Shown: positions 11,501 through 23,685 of the stretch, piece by piece | How the letters are laid out: each line of letters starts with the position of its first letter | Numbering within the stretch: position 1 is the stretch's first letter | NCBI GenBank assembly: GCA_017562135.1 | Contig: QEYB01000766.1 | Location: 1,550,001 to 1,614,000 of the forward strand | Direction of reading: 5' to 3' | Length of the DNA: 64,000 nucleotides | From: Dipylidium caninum | Lineage: Eukaryota; Platyhelminthes; Cestoda; Cyclophyllidea; Dipylidiidae | Made by a program: the position numbers and the translations under genes | Notes under the pieces: model-generated | Told to the model about the DNA's origin: nothing | Seen by the model: only the letters and a program-made list of their open reading frames with translations | Database searches by the model: none

Positions 11501-14500
11501 TCTGCCGGCGAATGCGACGAACGCCAGTTCGAGGCTCCTTAGTTTATGGCGCAGTCAGGTCCTCGTGTTTTGGGCGAAAGATCCGCATGAATTTGTGTTC
11601 TCAATAGCATTTCTCGAAAACGTCAACAGTCTGAGAGGTTTAAGCAGGATTTTGTGCACACTCCCGGGTATATTTCTGTGACGACCACAAATATCTTCTC
11701 GCTTATGGTCTCGAAATTGCGTCTAATTTCAAGTCTGTGGGCATCTCTTGCACTTAAAACCGCCAGGCCCTTGCTACACCGAGCCCCGCTTCGCCTTCTT
11801 TGCACACCAAACTGCGCCAGTTCGACTGGATGTTGCAGAGCCGCGGCACATTGGCGGTCCCCTTTGGCGAATATTCTCGTGCATTTGATCGTCGTAGCAC
11901 TTCTGCCCTCATCCACGAGGGGGCCTCCTACTCGGCGGCCAAGGCGCCGTTGAACGTGGGCAGACAGGCCTGTGTCGAAGGGTGTGGCGCGGCGAAGGCG
12001 GCCGATCTGTTGGCTTTAGGTGCCACTCATGTCCGGCGCTAATCGTTCTGATATGAGCTTGTACCGACTCGAAAGGCAAGACATTGAGGAGAAAAGGCAG
12101 CGTGTTTTCACAGAGACCCTTTCTTCTGTGAATTTGTCGCTCATTTCCTTTTTCTCCCTCGCCGTCGGCGAGGGTGTGCGTGCGCGCGGATCAGGCCTAG
12201 AGACTTGAACCAAACAGAAGGCAGTCGACGATGCCCCGACTTCAGAATGTGGCGGGAGTCAGTGCCAAAATGGTGGGATGTTGACAAGATGGCTCCGAGT
12301 CGGACATCAATGCCTAATACGCTCATTTCCCACTTCACTAATGCATCCTTCTCCCGCCTCACCGAGGAACACATCATGGGAGAAGCGGGTAATTGACAGG
12401 GTCATGCCATAAGCGATGGACGTCGCGGGGGGACCACAAAGGGCGCACCTCAGCCTCGCCTCCTCCAAACTTGACCCCAGCACTCCGAGATGGGCCAAAC
12501 CGGTGCGGCCCTCCCGCGGCTGCGGCCAAGGCCTAATCGGCTTTGCTTCCTCGAGCGAGCCAACGACAAGCGCGGGAGGCGGTGGAGGTGGGAATTGGGC
12601 ACTCACTTTTAAAAACAAGCCCAGCTGTGGCTATTACACACACTTTCCCATGTTTTGTTTACGACAGGTGAACACCGCTCTGCCCACTTATCGCTCTGAC
12701 TGTTCCCACCTGAAACTGCCAACCAACTGCTTCCCCCTCCTTCCTCTCCGAGCCCAGTTGCGCCGTGTGAGCATCGGCCCAGAGGCGCTCCTGCCCTCCC
12801 CGCGCTCTCCGGCCTGCGGGAGACTGCAGCCTGCTTGTCCACCTCGAGAGACCGATTTTGCTGGCGGTGGATAGGGAGAAAAGCGGCTCTCATCGGCAGA
12901 CAGTGAAAGTAGGCACGACTCACTCGAACAGCACAGCCTCCCACCAGCTCAGCCAAGTTTGATGAAGCGGTTGGGGAGGACAGCGTGATCCGAAATCGCC
13001 GGGGGTGTGGGTGACACTAGCCGGCTCACAGTCTGGGTTTTTTTTATTGCAGGTGTGGAATTTCAACTCCTCTTCCCGTCACATTTTTTTTAGTCTTTAG
13101 GCATTTCGCCCGGCGGCAGGACTTTCTACTGAGGCACTTGGTTGATGCGAAATGAAGTTCGCCTTTTCCCAAATACTTCAAGAGCTTCGGAAAGGGACGC
13201 TCGTCTCCTCCAGGTCGCGACTGAATTTTTCGCCCACTTGTCGCTTAGTGGACGACGTCTGGACGACCACAAGCCTCAGTCGGTGAGGCTCCTCGCCTTC
13301 GGTCCGCCCCCGACCGATGTTCTTACAACGTTCCGACTCCTCGCACCCGAGTCCGCACTAAGTCTATGCGCAGGGCGTAGCCTTGTCGAGACCAGACAGC
13401 GGATGTCGTTCGCATTGCAGTAGCATCGCACAGGATGGCCATGTGCGTGCATCACGCCCGCTGCCAAACATGAAGCGCAAGTGTCCGGTGGATGGTCCGC
13501 CAGCCGGCCCGATCGCTTCGACAGCGAGAGACCCGCCGTGAAGAGCAGCGGCGGCCTCGTGGTCACTGCGTTACTGGAAGGGCGGCGACGGCGTTTTCAC
13601 AACGGCCCCCTGAACTGGGGCAAGTGGGCTTTAGGAACGGACGCAAACCCCCTGGCCCGAGGCACCAGTGGGGCCACTCGACTCGCGACGCCGTCCTCCA
13701 CGAACGACGAGGCGGAATTTAACCAACTGTCCCCGCTGAGGGCCATGACGTGGACTCTACTTTGACAGAATCGTTGGCTCATAAATTGTCTCACGGGAAA
13801 AGCTTGCTCTGGTCGCTCCGCCGACTGTTAACATAAAATAGGAGGCATTTTCTGTCGCAGATGGCGACCAGGCAAATAAATCCTTCTCAGCCACCCTTTT
13901 CTACTACTTCCACCGCTGCTCGGTTTATTCCCGCCGAGACTTAATAAGGCCATTTCGCACGGACATCCACCATGGGATGTGTGCTCACAGGTCACAGCCC
14001 CGTTACAAGGAAGGGGTAAGCGGAAGTGGAGACAGAGGAGGACTTTAAGGTGGGCAAGCTCCTAGACTTCCAATTTATCCGCCGCATTGAGGGCCACGAA
14101 TAACACGTCAGCCGGCTGCAAGCAAGCGGGCAGACATTCCTCGCCGCACTACCGTCCTCGTCTGTCGAACGGGCCTGCGGACGGCAAGGAAGTGCCCGAC
14201 TCGTTGCAAGTGAGCTGTGAGGACATTGAGTACGAAAACTTTGGCAAATTTCGAGGATATCCTCAGAGCCCCCTACTGGAGGCTTCATTGCCGAACTAAG
14301 CTTTATCAGTCGAGTCTTACCAGACCAACAGTCTGAAGGCGCCAGATTCCCGAGGGCTGCTGCACTCCAAACCGTCTCCGTAGGCGGAAACCAGACCCGA
14401 GAGCGCACGTGGCACCTGGCACGAGTTACGAACTGGGAGTGTGGCGTAAAAGCCCCCTCTCAATGTTCTCGCCGCTCGCTCCGAGGGCGAGAAGGTGAGG

Positions 14501-15161
14501 CGACTGCGTCGTGAGGGCCGCGGTGCAGGCAGGCAGTTGTTGCAGTAGGGTTGCGCACCATAAAAGCGGGTCCCGATTTCCTCATGCACGCCAGCGCGGG
14601 ACTCTACTCAACGAGTGCTGGACGGCACGGCCGTCTGCCTCGTCCCGCACCACCGACGGGGCAGCGTGGGGCCACCCGCTCATTAATAATGCCTCCGCCC
14701 CAGCCGCGCTTGACGAGCTGGCCCAGCGAGGCTCCCGAGCTAATTAGCAGGAGGAATGAATAATGGAGAATGCGAGCCCTGACAACGGGTCGCCGTCTGG
14801 CAGGAGCGCTGGTGACTGAGACTTCAACCATTTGCTTTGCTCGGGTAACTGCTGCCACTCACATGGTCCATGGCGCCGTGACAGAGTGCTGAGGGGAGGA
14901 GCATATCGCTCCGCGTCCGACCTGACGCGACGTGGACATAGTCTCCGCCTCGGGGGCGGCGAAGAGATTGGGACTCCGCTTCCACTGCCATCACTCCAAT
15001 TCCGTCGCACAGGCAACTACTTCAACTCACTCGCGGGCACAGAGATGCTCGCGTTGGCCACCGAGTCGCGTCAGTCAGGCGGACGCAGCACGAGGCGGGC
15101 GTTTCCCGACGGCGCAGCCCCTCAGAACGGGCACAGTGTAGTGCGCGTGAATTGAAAGCAT
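8599..15161. other. No gene recognised; switch from AT-rich to GC-rich DNA
   Basis: It should contain the missing 3' exon of ERGIC3, which I could not place. Near 9.72 kb the base composition shifts sharply towards GC. From there the sequence is open in several frames at once but shows no protein family. A TATAAAAG string lies near 9545 without a recognisable gene behind it. Confidence 0.5.
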
Positions 15162-18100
15162 TTATTCTAGGAGAACGCTGTGGTGCTTCCAGGACTGGTA
15201 GCGGTGGAAAAAGAGCGTCATGAGAAGAAGGACAAGAGAGCAAAAGAAAACGAGACCTGGCCAAAAGGCCGAGTGGAAGATGGTGTTGGGCCGGTGGGAT
15301 TTGTGCAGCAGAGCCTCGCGACTATGCAGCCGCCCTGAAACGAAGCAGGGAAACTTGGTGCGCGAAAGAAGACGCATTCGAAAGAGGTCCACGAGGTACC
15401 TGTTGTCTTCGGGCCGGCGATGGCAGGTCGAGGTAACGCACTATAAAGTTAGGAAACGCACGTACAATTCGTGGTGCAAAGACCTTCACTGTAGGAAAAC
15501 CGCCTCTCCGCATTAGCTTAACCGACAGGTCGGTCCTCTCTGGCCCGCTTTTCTAGCCGTGTTCACGGGCCACTCAGGACTCCCTTGTGATGCGCGCCTC
15601 GGCTGTGCTTTTAACGTGTAGAAAAAGCAAAATGGGCCGGTCTGATGGCTGGCAACAGCCGCTGTGGTATTCAGTTGGTGCCCTTCCTGTGGCTGGACGC
15701 ATCATGCATTTTGCTCCCCTCGCACAATGCGCAACAAGTTTGAGGACGGCGATTCCGTCGCTTGTGAAGAGATTTAGGTGATCAGTAGAGGGCGCGGAGG
15801 ACGCGGCGGCGGGAGGGCTGGCAGCCCAAGACTGAAGCCGCCTCGACAATGAACGAGGGAGCCCCCTTCCGGAGGCGTGCCAATGGGCAAAACGCCGGCT
15901 GCCGTTAGACCGGCTGAAGGAGCAGCTCGCCACCTAGTGGCGCACCAGGCGCCAACACAACTCGGCTTCTAACGTTTGGGTGTGAACGAATAACAGCCAA
16001 TCGAGGTTCCCCTCCCTTTCTCGCGGGCTCCGTTTGTGCTACCAGGTAGCGGAAGCCGCGGTGTGGTACGAGGACGAGTGGGTCAAGCGGCCTGAACGCA
16101 CCTGACTGCGCCTTGACGCAGAAGCTCACGGCACCCGCCGCGGATGCCGAACAGCCTGCCAACCGCCGGACCGGGTTGACCGGCAGAGACAAGCCGGTGT
16201 GCGTCTTGTTTGCCTCTGCACAACCCGTTTCCCATGTTGTCTTCTGCTCCCTCTCCCTCCTCTCCTTCCCCCGCCCCAGACACGGTGGAGGAGGCGTAGT
16301 GGCACACTCTTTTAACTACTATCTTCAGTTAACATGCCACGCCTCTAAAAAAAAGTCGCTTTACAGAGGAAAGACTGGCTGGAAAAGCGCCGTTTGAGGT
16401 TAGGATGGCAATTTATGTATCTCTTTTGTCTCTAGCCCGTGGCAATGAACAAACATCCCCAAAATGGCAAGACTTCCCTACATTCCACCGCGACGCCTAA
16501 GGACATGGTCAAAATGACAAGGACCTTGCGCTTCTCTTCGCCCACCTAGCCAAATGATAAGGCCGAAAGTTCTTGCGGAAAGAAAAATCGTCTCTACGGG
16601 TTGGGCTCGATTTTGTTCTATCGTGCCGGCAAAGAGAATGTCGGATGGACTGCACCGACAGAGCTCGAGCGGCAGCGGCGAAAGTCATGCCTCTCGTCGT
16701 TTCGCCCGCCAAAGTCCGTCTTTACGGCCTCAGCGCCGTCGGAACGACGCCCACCACAGCGTCTGCGAAAATTTGGACAAGGGCGCCTGCGGAGCGCGTC
16801 GCCGAGGGCTCGGGAAGCGCCGCTTCGAGTCCCCGTCGCGCCCAGCCAAGCAATCAACGCCTGCGCGGCGAATCTGGCCGCAGCCTCTGCGCTGGTGGGG
16901 GAACTGGCGTCGGAGCAGTTTAGTTCATCAACTGCGCACTTGACTCTCGCTTCTCCATTTGTCAACTTCCGCAAAGCACTATAAATCTATTCAGAAGTGG
17001 AACCATTGCAACAATCGTCACCAGCTGCTTGGGACTTTTGCTCGATTTTGCCGCCTTCATTGCCCACAAATGGCCGTTATGTGCGAGTTTTTTGCGTCCA
17101 CTCACGCACAAGTGCTTCCTTGCGCCGCAAAGCAAATCTGTCATTTTGCTAGCGTGCACTTCGTCCGCGACGTCAGACACATGAAGGGGACAGAAAACTC
17201 CACTGTAAGATGTCTACGCCCTCGGAGAAACTGTCAAAAACGTAAGTCAAACGGACCGAAACCACCTGCCCGAATCAGAGTGGAGGTGGTTGTGTTCGCA
17301 TTCGAGAGGGCAACGCTGGGACGACCCAACTCAGCTTTAACGGGTGGATGAAGGCGAGATTTGCACTCCGATGGGAACACGGCAGGGAAGACAGGGCGGC
17401 GGGCTAAGCGGAGGAGGAAACGCACAAGTTTGGTTGAGCATTCGACAACGAGATGCACGAGAAGGTGACTGCAGAACGCACTTGCTGTGCCTCAGGAACA
17501 CCGACCACATCCACGTGCTACTTGCTGGCCCGCGCCCTCCGCGGGGCAGCAAGGGCTCGGGAAGGCCGGCGGACGTGGCGTCGAGAGGGATCGCATCCAC
17601 CTCTTCCTCGACGCATCCGCCTCGTCTGTTAGGTCGGGAAATTTGCGACGAGTATGACCCAACGCGAAGATCCAACCTCGTCTATTCCTCGGCCTCCATC
17701 AACTCTCCCGACTTCGACGCGAACAGCGCGGGTCAACAGACCTCACCAGCTCTTCCAGAACAGGGGGATTCGGTAGACCGGGTTAGGCAGCCTGATAAAG
17801 GCAGGCGACTACTTTACCTCGAGCGGATTTCTTAAGGCGGTCACCTTAGTAACGCCCATTTCGGTGGCCTTTTAGGCAAATCCACGAGAGCATGAAGAAT
17901 ACATTCCAATTCCTCCGAAGTCCGTGCCGAAGTAAGCTATCACTATCAATTAACTCCCATCTACTTCAAGCAACACTTCAAATCCTGTAAAAAAACCTGT
18001 TTTTCAAATTGTTCCTTTAGAAGTCGTAGTAAACTTCGAGGCTCACGTCCGACTGCTAAACGGGGCTGGATGCTGTCTAAATTGTCCAACTAGACACCGA

Positions 18101-18978
18101 AAGGTTGGTTGTCACTCCATCGCCTATGAGATTTTCGGTGAAAAACACAGCGGTGCCGTCCGTCGCGCCGTGGGGTCACACTAGGGAACTTAGGTTTTTG
18201 TCTGTCTACGCCACTGACTCCTAGCGACGAATTCCCTTGCACGCAGATCGGATGAATGTGCAATCCAATGAGATCGGTGCAAACGCGAGTTTTTGTCAGG
18301 AGGTGTGTGCGAAATCGAGTCCCCCCCGTTCTATTCCCAAGGCCACGGACCCATTGCGAAGGCCTCAGACGCAGTCGTGGAGACCGGGACGTTGGCGCAA
18401 CGCAAGCCCGGAGTCCCGAGACCCGCCCTTCAGGCAGCCGATTTGCCAGCAGTGTTTAGGTACGTAGAAGATAAATCCAATCTCGAATAGTGGTTGGGTG
18501 AGGCTAAAAGATCACTGATTCTTCGGCGGAAGCAACACAACTTACCCCGTACTTTTTGTAGTTTTCGTGCGTTCCAATCGTGTCGAAAAGTTTGGCACTG
18601 TGGTTTCGCCTTTCCCACTCGTAGAGAATGTGCACCTTAAGGCAAGGGAATTGGGAGCGATCTTTTGAGCACTTATTCTCGCATCTGAAGCATGGGCATG
18701 TCAGGCTCCATGTAGTCGAGGTAGCAGGTGGCCTCCTCAAAGTATGATTCGTGGAAGTAGGGCAAAATAACGAGGTTGATAAGGATGCACTCGATGATGA
18801 GGGACATGGTGAGGGTGGTGAGACAGACTATGTACACAGTCTTAATCAACAAGCCGGTGCAAACCGTGTCTACGACCTGGTCGAAGGCCGAGTAGTGCGT
18901 TCCCCGACTCGCGATGGCGTCGCGTCGGGCGTAGACTCTGCGATCCCCAGGGGCGCCGGGTCCATCCGGCATCAGCAT
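15162..18978 (-). CDS. BK channel beta-subunit-like protein (CaKB family), one frame break
   Basis: Two exons on the minus strand, 18546-18978 and 15162-15440, with a 3.1-kb intron, give about 236 residues; vertebrate KCNMB2 is of similar size. Order: cytoplasmic N-terminus; membrane segment 1 (about residues 61-85, VYIVCLTTLTMSLIIECILI); ILPYFHESYFEEATC; a loop with CFRCENKCSKDRSQFPCLKV; exon 2 with CVTSTC, TKFPCF, then IFHSAFWPGLVFFCSLVLLL as membrane segment 2 and a short tail. The cysteine spacing, the S-Q-F/Y-P-C-L-x-V block and the FHS-x-FWP entry to segment 2 match the calcium-activated potassium channel beta family (KCNMB2/4). In exon 1 the frame must shift by one base between DYMEPDMP and CFRCENKC (around 18690); no intron fits there, so an assembly indel or a real frameshift is required. 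The expected role is modulation of a Slo1/BK channel, inferred from family. The start is the first in-frame ATG before segment 1. Confidence 0.72.
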
Positions 18979-20659
18979 GGTCGCCGACACGCCGATATCA
19001 TTCCTCCTCGCCTATGGGAAGGCGCTGTGCCAAGCACCGGACCCATTTGAGCCGACCGCGCGCACGCACCGGACGGGCGGACGTCGGCCAATGAGGTGCG
19101 CCTCGTAAAGGCAGTACCTGCAACCCGATTGGTGAGGTCCTCATGATCGTTTGAAACACTGTTGGTTTTATCTTCAAAACAAAAGCACCATAAAGCGCAT
19201 GTTGTGTGCCACTTGAGGCGCGATATGGAAAATTGCGGGGGCCTACGAAATGGATAGTGTTTGGAGGCAGGATGGAGCACTTCTCTGCCGCCTCCAGGGC
19301 ATTCCTCGGAATCAAGGTTGCCTCGGGTGAACGTTTAAAGCCGGAATTGCCTGGGCACATTGCAACAGAAAGATCATTTTCAGTGTGTGCAGCAATATGT
19401 CAACTCCCCATTCACTTGATTGCGAGTGGGCTTTTCTTACATCTCTCTCCTCGGGATATCCGCTTACTCGAAACAGGACACTTCTTTGGGGGAATCGGGC
19501 CAATGCGCCGCCAATTTCCAGTGTTGTTCCTCACCTCTTCCTCCCAATGGGTTTTTGAGACACTCTGCGTATATCAAACTAACTCGGCACCTAGACTACG
19601 TTAAAATATTCCCAAAGGGATTCTTATCGCAGTACAAATTAAGGGTATGGTGATCCTCCGGCAGCTCGCCAACTCAAAGGGCTGCCCTCGTGGGAAGGGT
19701 AAAAGCCAAGGAGGAGAATGTGCAGAGAGCATTGGAAGTCGGGGAGTTCCTTTGTGTACAGTTTTGCATGTTGGCATTTTCCCTCTTCAAACACCAACGA
19801 CGAATGTCACGAAAAAGTAGATAATCGTGTTAGAGTGCCACCGAGAAGTGATATGCGAAAAATTGCACGACCTTCAATGGAAAGGCAGCTCCTTCTTTTG
19901 TCACGTGTCGATAAAACTTGAAAAAAATTGCTGGAGGAGGCCGACACGGTCCAAAACGGTAGGTCACAGCACACTTGCACCAACAACAGTGCAAATAGTA
20001 AACAGAGTGATGACTTAGCGATAATTATCACATCGTGAGACTACGAGCCCCCCCGTGCCACTTGCTTAGCAGAAGTACTCCACAGATGCCTCTGCTCTGA
20101 TTTTGAGGGTACTGCGTGATACGTCGAAAATCGTTCACTCAGATTTGGAACAGGCTTGAGGGTTATGGGTCAATCAGAGGTGGGCAGACGTGTACGATCA
20201 ACGTCAACCGCGGAACAAATGGAGGCGAACAACCTATGAAGTATTACCTCACCTTAAAAGCATACTAAACTGCCAGAAAACAGCAATGTCGTCAAATTCC
20301 CAGTTAAGACAGCAAATTAACATGTACCAAATATACCAGACCTTCCGCCCTTGTGGGAGCACAGCTTGAATCAGTGGGCGTTTGATGTTAGTGCGCTACA
20401 AACTGCCAAAATTTATGTGCGAACCCCATTGGATTAATTAGGTTGTTGTGTCTTTGCACTGGAGAAAGGTACTTCGCAAGGAAACGTGTCTGACTATCAC
20501 GTACGACTATACCTGAATAGCTTGCACAATGAATAAACCGCCGTAGAGTAGGTAGAAACAAGTTCATTACAAGATAATAATAGTACACAGTTCGTGTATA
20601 GTATAAGGTTTCAATTCCATCCTTAATATGAATGGTATGGTCAAGGTGAAGGGATAGGA
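18979..20659. other. Intergenic, no gene recognised
   Basis: This separates the upstream side of the BK-beta-like gene from the 3' end of the snurportin gene, which runs in the same direction. GC content falls across it from left to right. I see no exon, RNA gene or repeat that can be supported. The part just above 18978 should hold the promoter and 5' UTR of the channel subunit gene. Confidence 0.5.
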
Positions 20660-22832
20660 TTAAGGTTGCTGAAGCATCTCAACATCATCTGGCACCTTAG
20701 CAGTGGTGGCGTCGCTCTTCTTTTTGCTTTCACGAAAGTTTTCAGTATACATCTGGGTGGCACTTTTGTACCGTTGAATGTCGGTTAGGTAATCCTTATA
20801 GTCGGGTTCCATATCGTTCAGGTAGGCGGGGTGTACTTCGATCGAAGGAAACCACTCAGGCAGCATGTAGGGCTTCAGCCAACCAACTAGTGGCGTCGAA
20901 CCCCTCCGGTAATGGACATTGCAATGGTAAAATAGCATCCCGTCCAACTACACCAATAGCATGCAAATAAGTCATAATCTGGTATCAAGCAGCTATTAAG
21001 TAGCTACTTAATTATCAAAAAGTAAACGTTAATAGATTGCTACTATTATTAAATATTGCTTTCCTCAAAACCTGAGAGGAATATTTACAAATGGTCCCAG
21101 AAGCGAGACAGGAAGACTTAGGAATGGATAGATGTAGCCCAGGCTGCAAATAAGTTATCAGTAGGATTAAAGACACATAAGTCCTCTAGTAACAACCAAT
21201 CAGTCGAAAGGAAGCGAAAAATACAGTGCTTTGTGGATGATTCTCCTTATTTGTAACCTCCGAATATACACAAAATGGGCATGATGACCTACCACACGAT
21301 AATTTAAATAATCCTAGCAATAGTAAGAGCCTATTAACTTCAGAAAGATGTTATTTCATAATTAACTACTTCATATTGCAATAATGGATATTTATAATGT
21401 CAAAAATAACTTATATTTGAAGCAAACGGACTAGATAAACAAGCGAAATATACCCGAAATCAGACAAGATACTATCAAAATTATCCGAAAAAGGTTGTTA
21501 TGAAAGAAAGGAATTAATTACCTCAAAAGGAGGCGGACAGGAGAAAACAGAATTCAAGGTTCCGAAATCACAGGTATAAGCGGGAACAATTTCAAATCGT
21601 GCCTAAAGATAAACATCAAAATTAAGAGGACTTAGAGAGGGAATATGTTTCAATTGGTGATAACATACCACATCATCCATCTCGTATGCCTCGATCTGCT
21701 CTTTGTGAAAGAACTCCAACCATGCGCATCGTTCACGAAACTGGTGAGAAATTAAATATCCGGTGATCGTCAGAACGAATTAGACGATCCTTCGTATACA
21801 CCATAACCTTTTGTCTACAATTCCCTTTTCTACTGTAGTGCCTACCAATTATTATACGGAAGTGACTCGATATCGATCCCACGCTCCATAATGTAAAAGA
21901 TTGAAGCCCTCGACATGAAAAATCTAAGAGTCCCGTGTGTTTCGATAAAATCCAAACGACAGCTGGTTACTATAAATGCACAACATACAAAGAACAATGA
22001 AAGCTTATTTACCGACAAATGAGAATAGGAAGTCGATTTGAAGGCAATAAGATCAAGGACCATAAAAACAATAGTGCCATTTGAATGCGATAAAGGGGCT
22101 CCCGATGTAGATTCAATCCCTGAGGCGTTTCCTTGGTGTGTCATGGTGGCAGAGGGTACTCCGAGCATTATGCAATCCAATTTAGTTTCATAACGGTGCA
22201 TTTGAGAGGGACTTTGGCCCAGACCACCACCTGGCAGCCGAGTCAACATCGTAGCAAGACATAGACCTGTTCGTGAATGGACATTTGTTTGCCCCTAGAG
22301 AAAAAAAAGTGCGCGAAATGATACGTAAGCATTTATCGACAGAATAACAGCCAACTGGCAAAAACGTATCATGACAGCTTTTAAGGTAGCATACCTTGGA
22401 AGCGATGACATAAACATGACGACCCTTCGGACATAATTTTAGGAAGTAGTCAGTTTCGAAACTGGGTGGCATAAACAAAAACCACTCTGCCAACATCAAG
22501 CATGAATTGCCTTTATTCCATGATCGCTTTTTGGATTTACAAACAGATTTTTTCGACCATGGACTTCCATTGGTAAACTCCGTATCTGGTAAGTCACGAT
22601 TACTATCAAATGCAAGAGCGCGATGTTTCCGGCGTTTATAATTGGCGAGTTCAGCTCTCCAACGGCGTTCCTGATCTGCTGCATAACCAGAATTTTTGTA
22701 AAGCAGAAGCCTTGGACAATCCGAGTTTTCACCAACGCTAGCAGACTCCTTTACTAACCCTGACATCGCGGACAACGCAAAGGACAACTCATCAACAGGT
22801 GCGAGATCCCCCATCACCTGGTTAGCCCTCAT
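20660..22832 (-). CDS. SNUPN: Snurportin-1
   Basis: Import adaptor that binds the m3G cap of spliceosomal snRNPs in the cytoplasm and links them to importin beta. Exons on the minus strand: 22395-22832, 22013-22294, 21669-21740, 21522-21602, 20660-20947; all junctions are phase 0 and the total is 386 residues. The N-terminus ([10 protein letters not shown]...) and the basic [18 protein letters not shown] stretch correspond to the importin-beta-binding domain. The cap-binding domain shows [56 protein letters not shown], and [19 protein letters not shown] followed by [12 protein letters not shown]. The GWLKPYM tryptophan matches the human cap-stacking Trp276. About 25 residues ([10 protein letters not shown]... 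to ...GAPLSHSN) are inserted relative to human between LDCI and the YVLD-like strand, unless a further intron lies there. Two in-frame ATGs exist (22832, 22814); I used the first. Confidence 0.88.
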
Positions 22833-23685
22833 ACAAATGTGTGAACGGAACAACCGAACATAAAAACGAATAATTTCAGCCCTTGTCGCCTGAATAATTT
22901 AAGTATTCTAAGCTAAGGTGGTTGTGTAAATTTAAATTTGATAGTCATTTAGTAATTTATTGCGAACACTGTAACAAACTCATTTTTGTGCGCAGAAATA
23001 GTCTGGAATGGCCGGGAATATGTCGCCCCTAAAAGTAAGACTGCACAACAAAACAGTTTCTACAATTTAATGCATGAAATTAATCAATCAAAAACCATGC
23101 TATGTCAATGAAATACGAAGCTCATGCGGATGGTGGAGGTTTGGGCAGACTAGACCGCGCTCCGACTCGAAATGGCTTCAATGATAACACAACAGAGACA
23201 GTCAACTTATACCTTCCAAATTCCAAAATACGTAGCCACCTAGTCGCTCCTACGAGGGTTTTAAATTTTTCAAAAATCTTTCTATCACCCTACCCCTAAC
23301 AAGTCATAGTTTGATTGATATTTTAAAGCTTGTTTCCGTGTTTGAGATGAGAGCCAAATGTTTCGAAAGTATATAATTATGGAAAATGTTTGACACTACG
23401 GGGTCTTTATTAAGCTAAAGCATTATTTAGTAGTATTAATTGTCTATAACAAATTATATAATTATAAATTTTTCAAATGTACATATTTGTAAACATTTGC
23501 AGTGTTTTTTAAAACGTTTTTACGGTCATGTCACGATAGACAAACCACTACGCACTTATTTGAATGCATAGGGAAGAAACAATCAAGGTCGTCTGCACCA
23601 CAGCTATTGGTTGATTGAGACACACCGTGAGTGTCGTATTGGCCTCGTTAGCCTCCTTTTATCGCGTCTGCTCTACCAACGCGGC
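22833..23685. other. Divergent intergenic region
   Basis: AT-rich stretch upstream of the snurportin gene and of the doubtful plus-strand gene beginning at 23686. I see no defined promoter motif, repeat or RNA gene. Confidence 0.4.

Noticed and set aside
21842..22012. Extension of the snurportin exon through the donor at 22012
   Set aside because: The read-through frame ends at a stop and does not match the family, whereas the GTAAAT donor joins in phase to [11 protein letters not shown].
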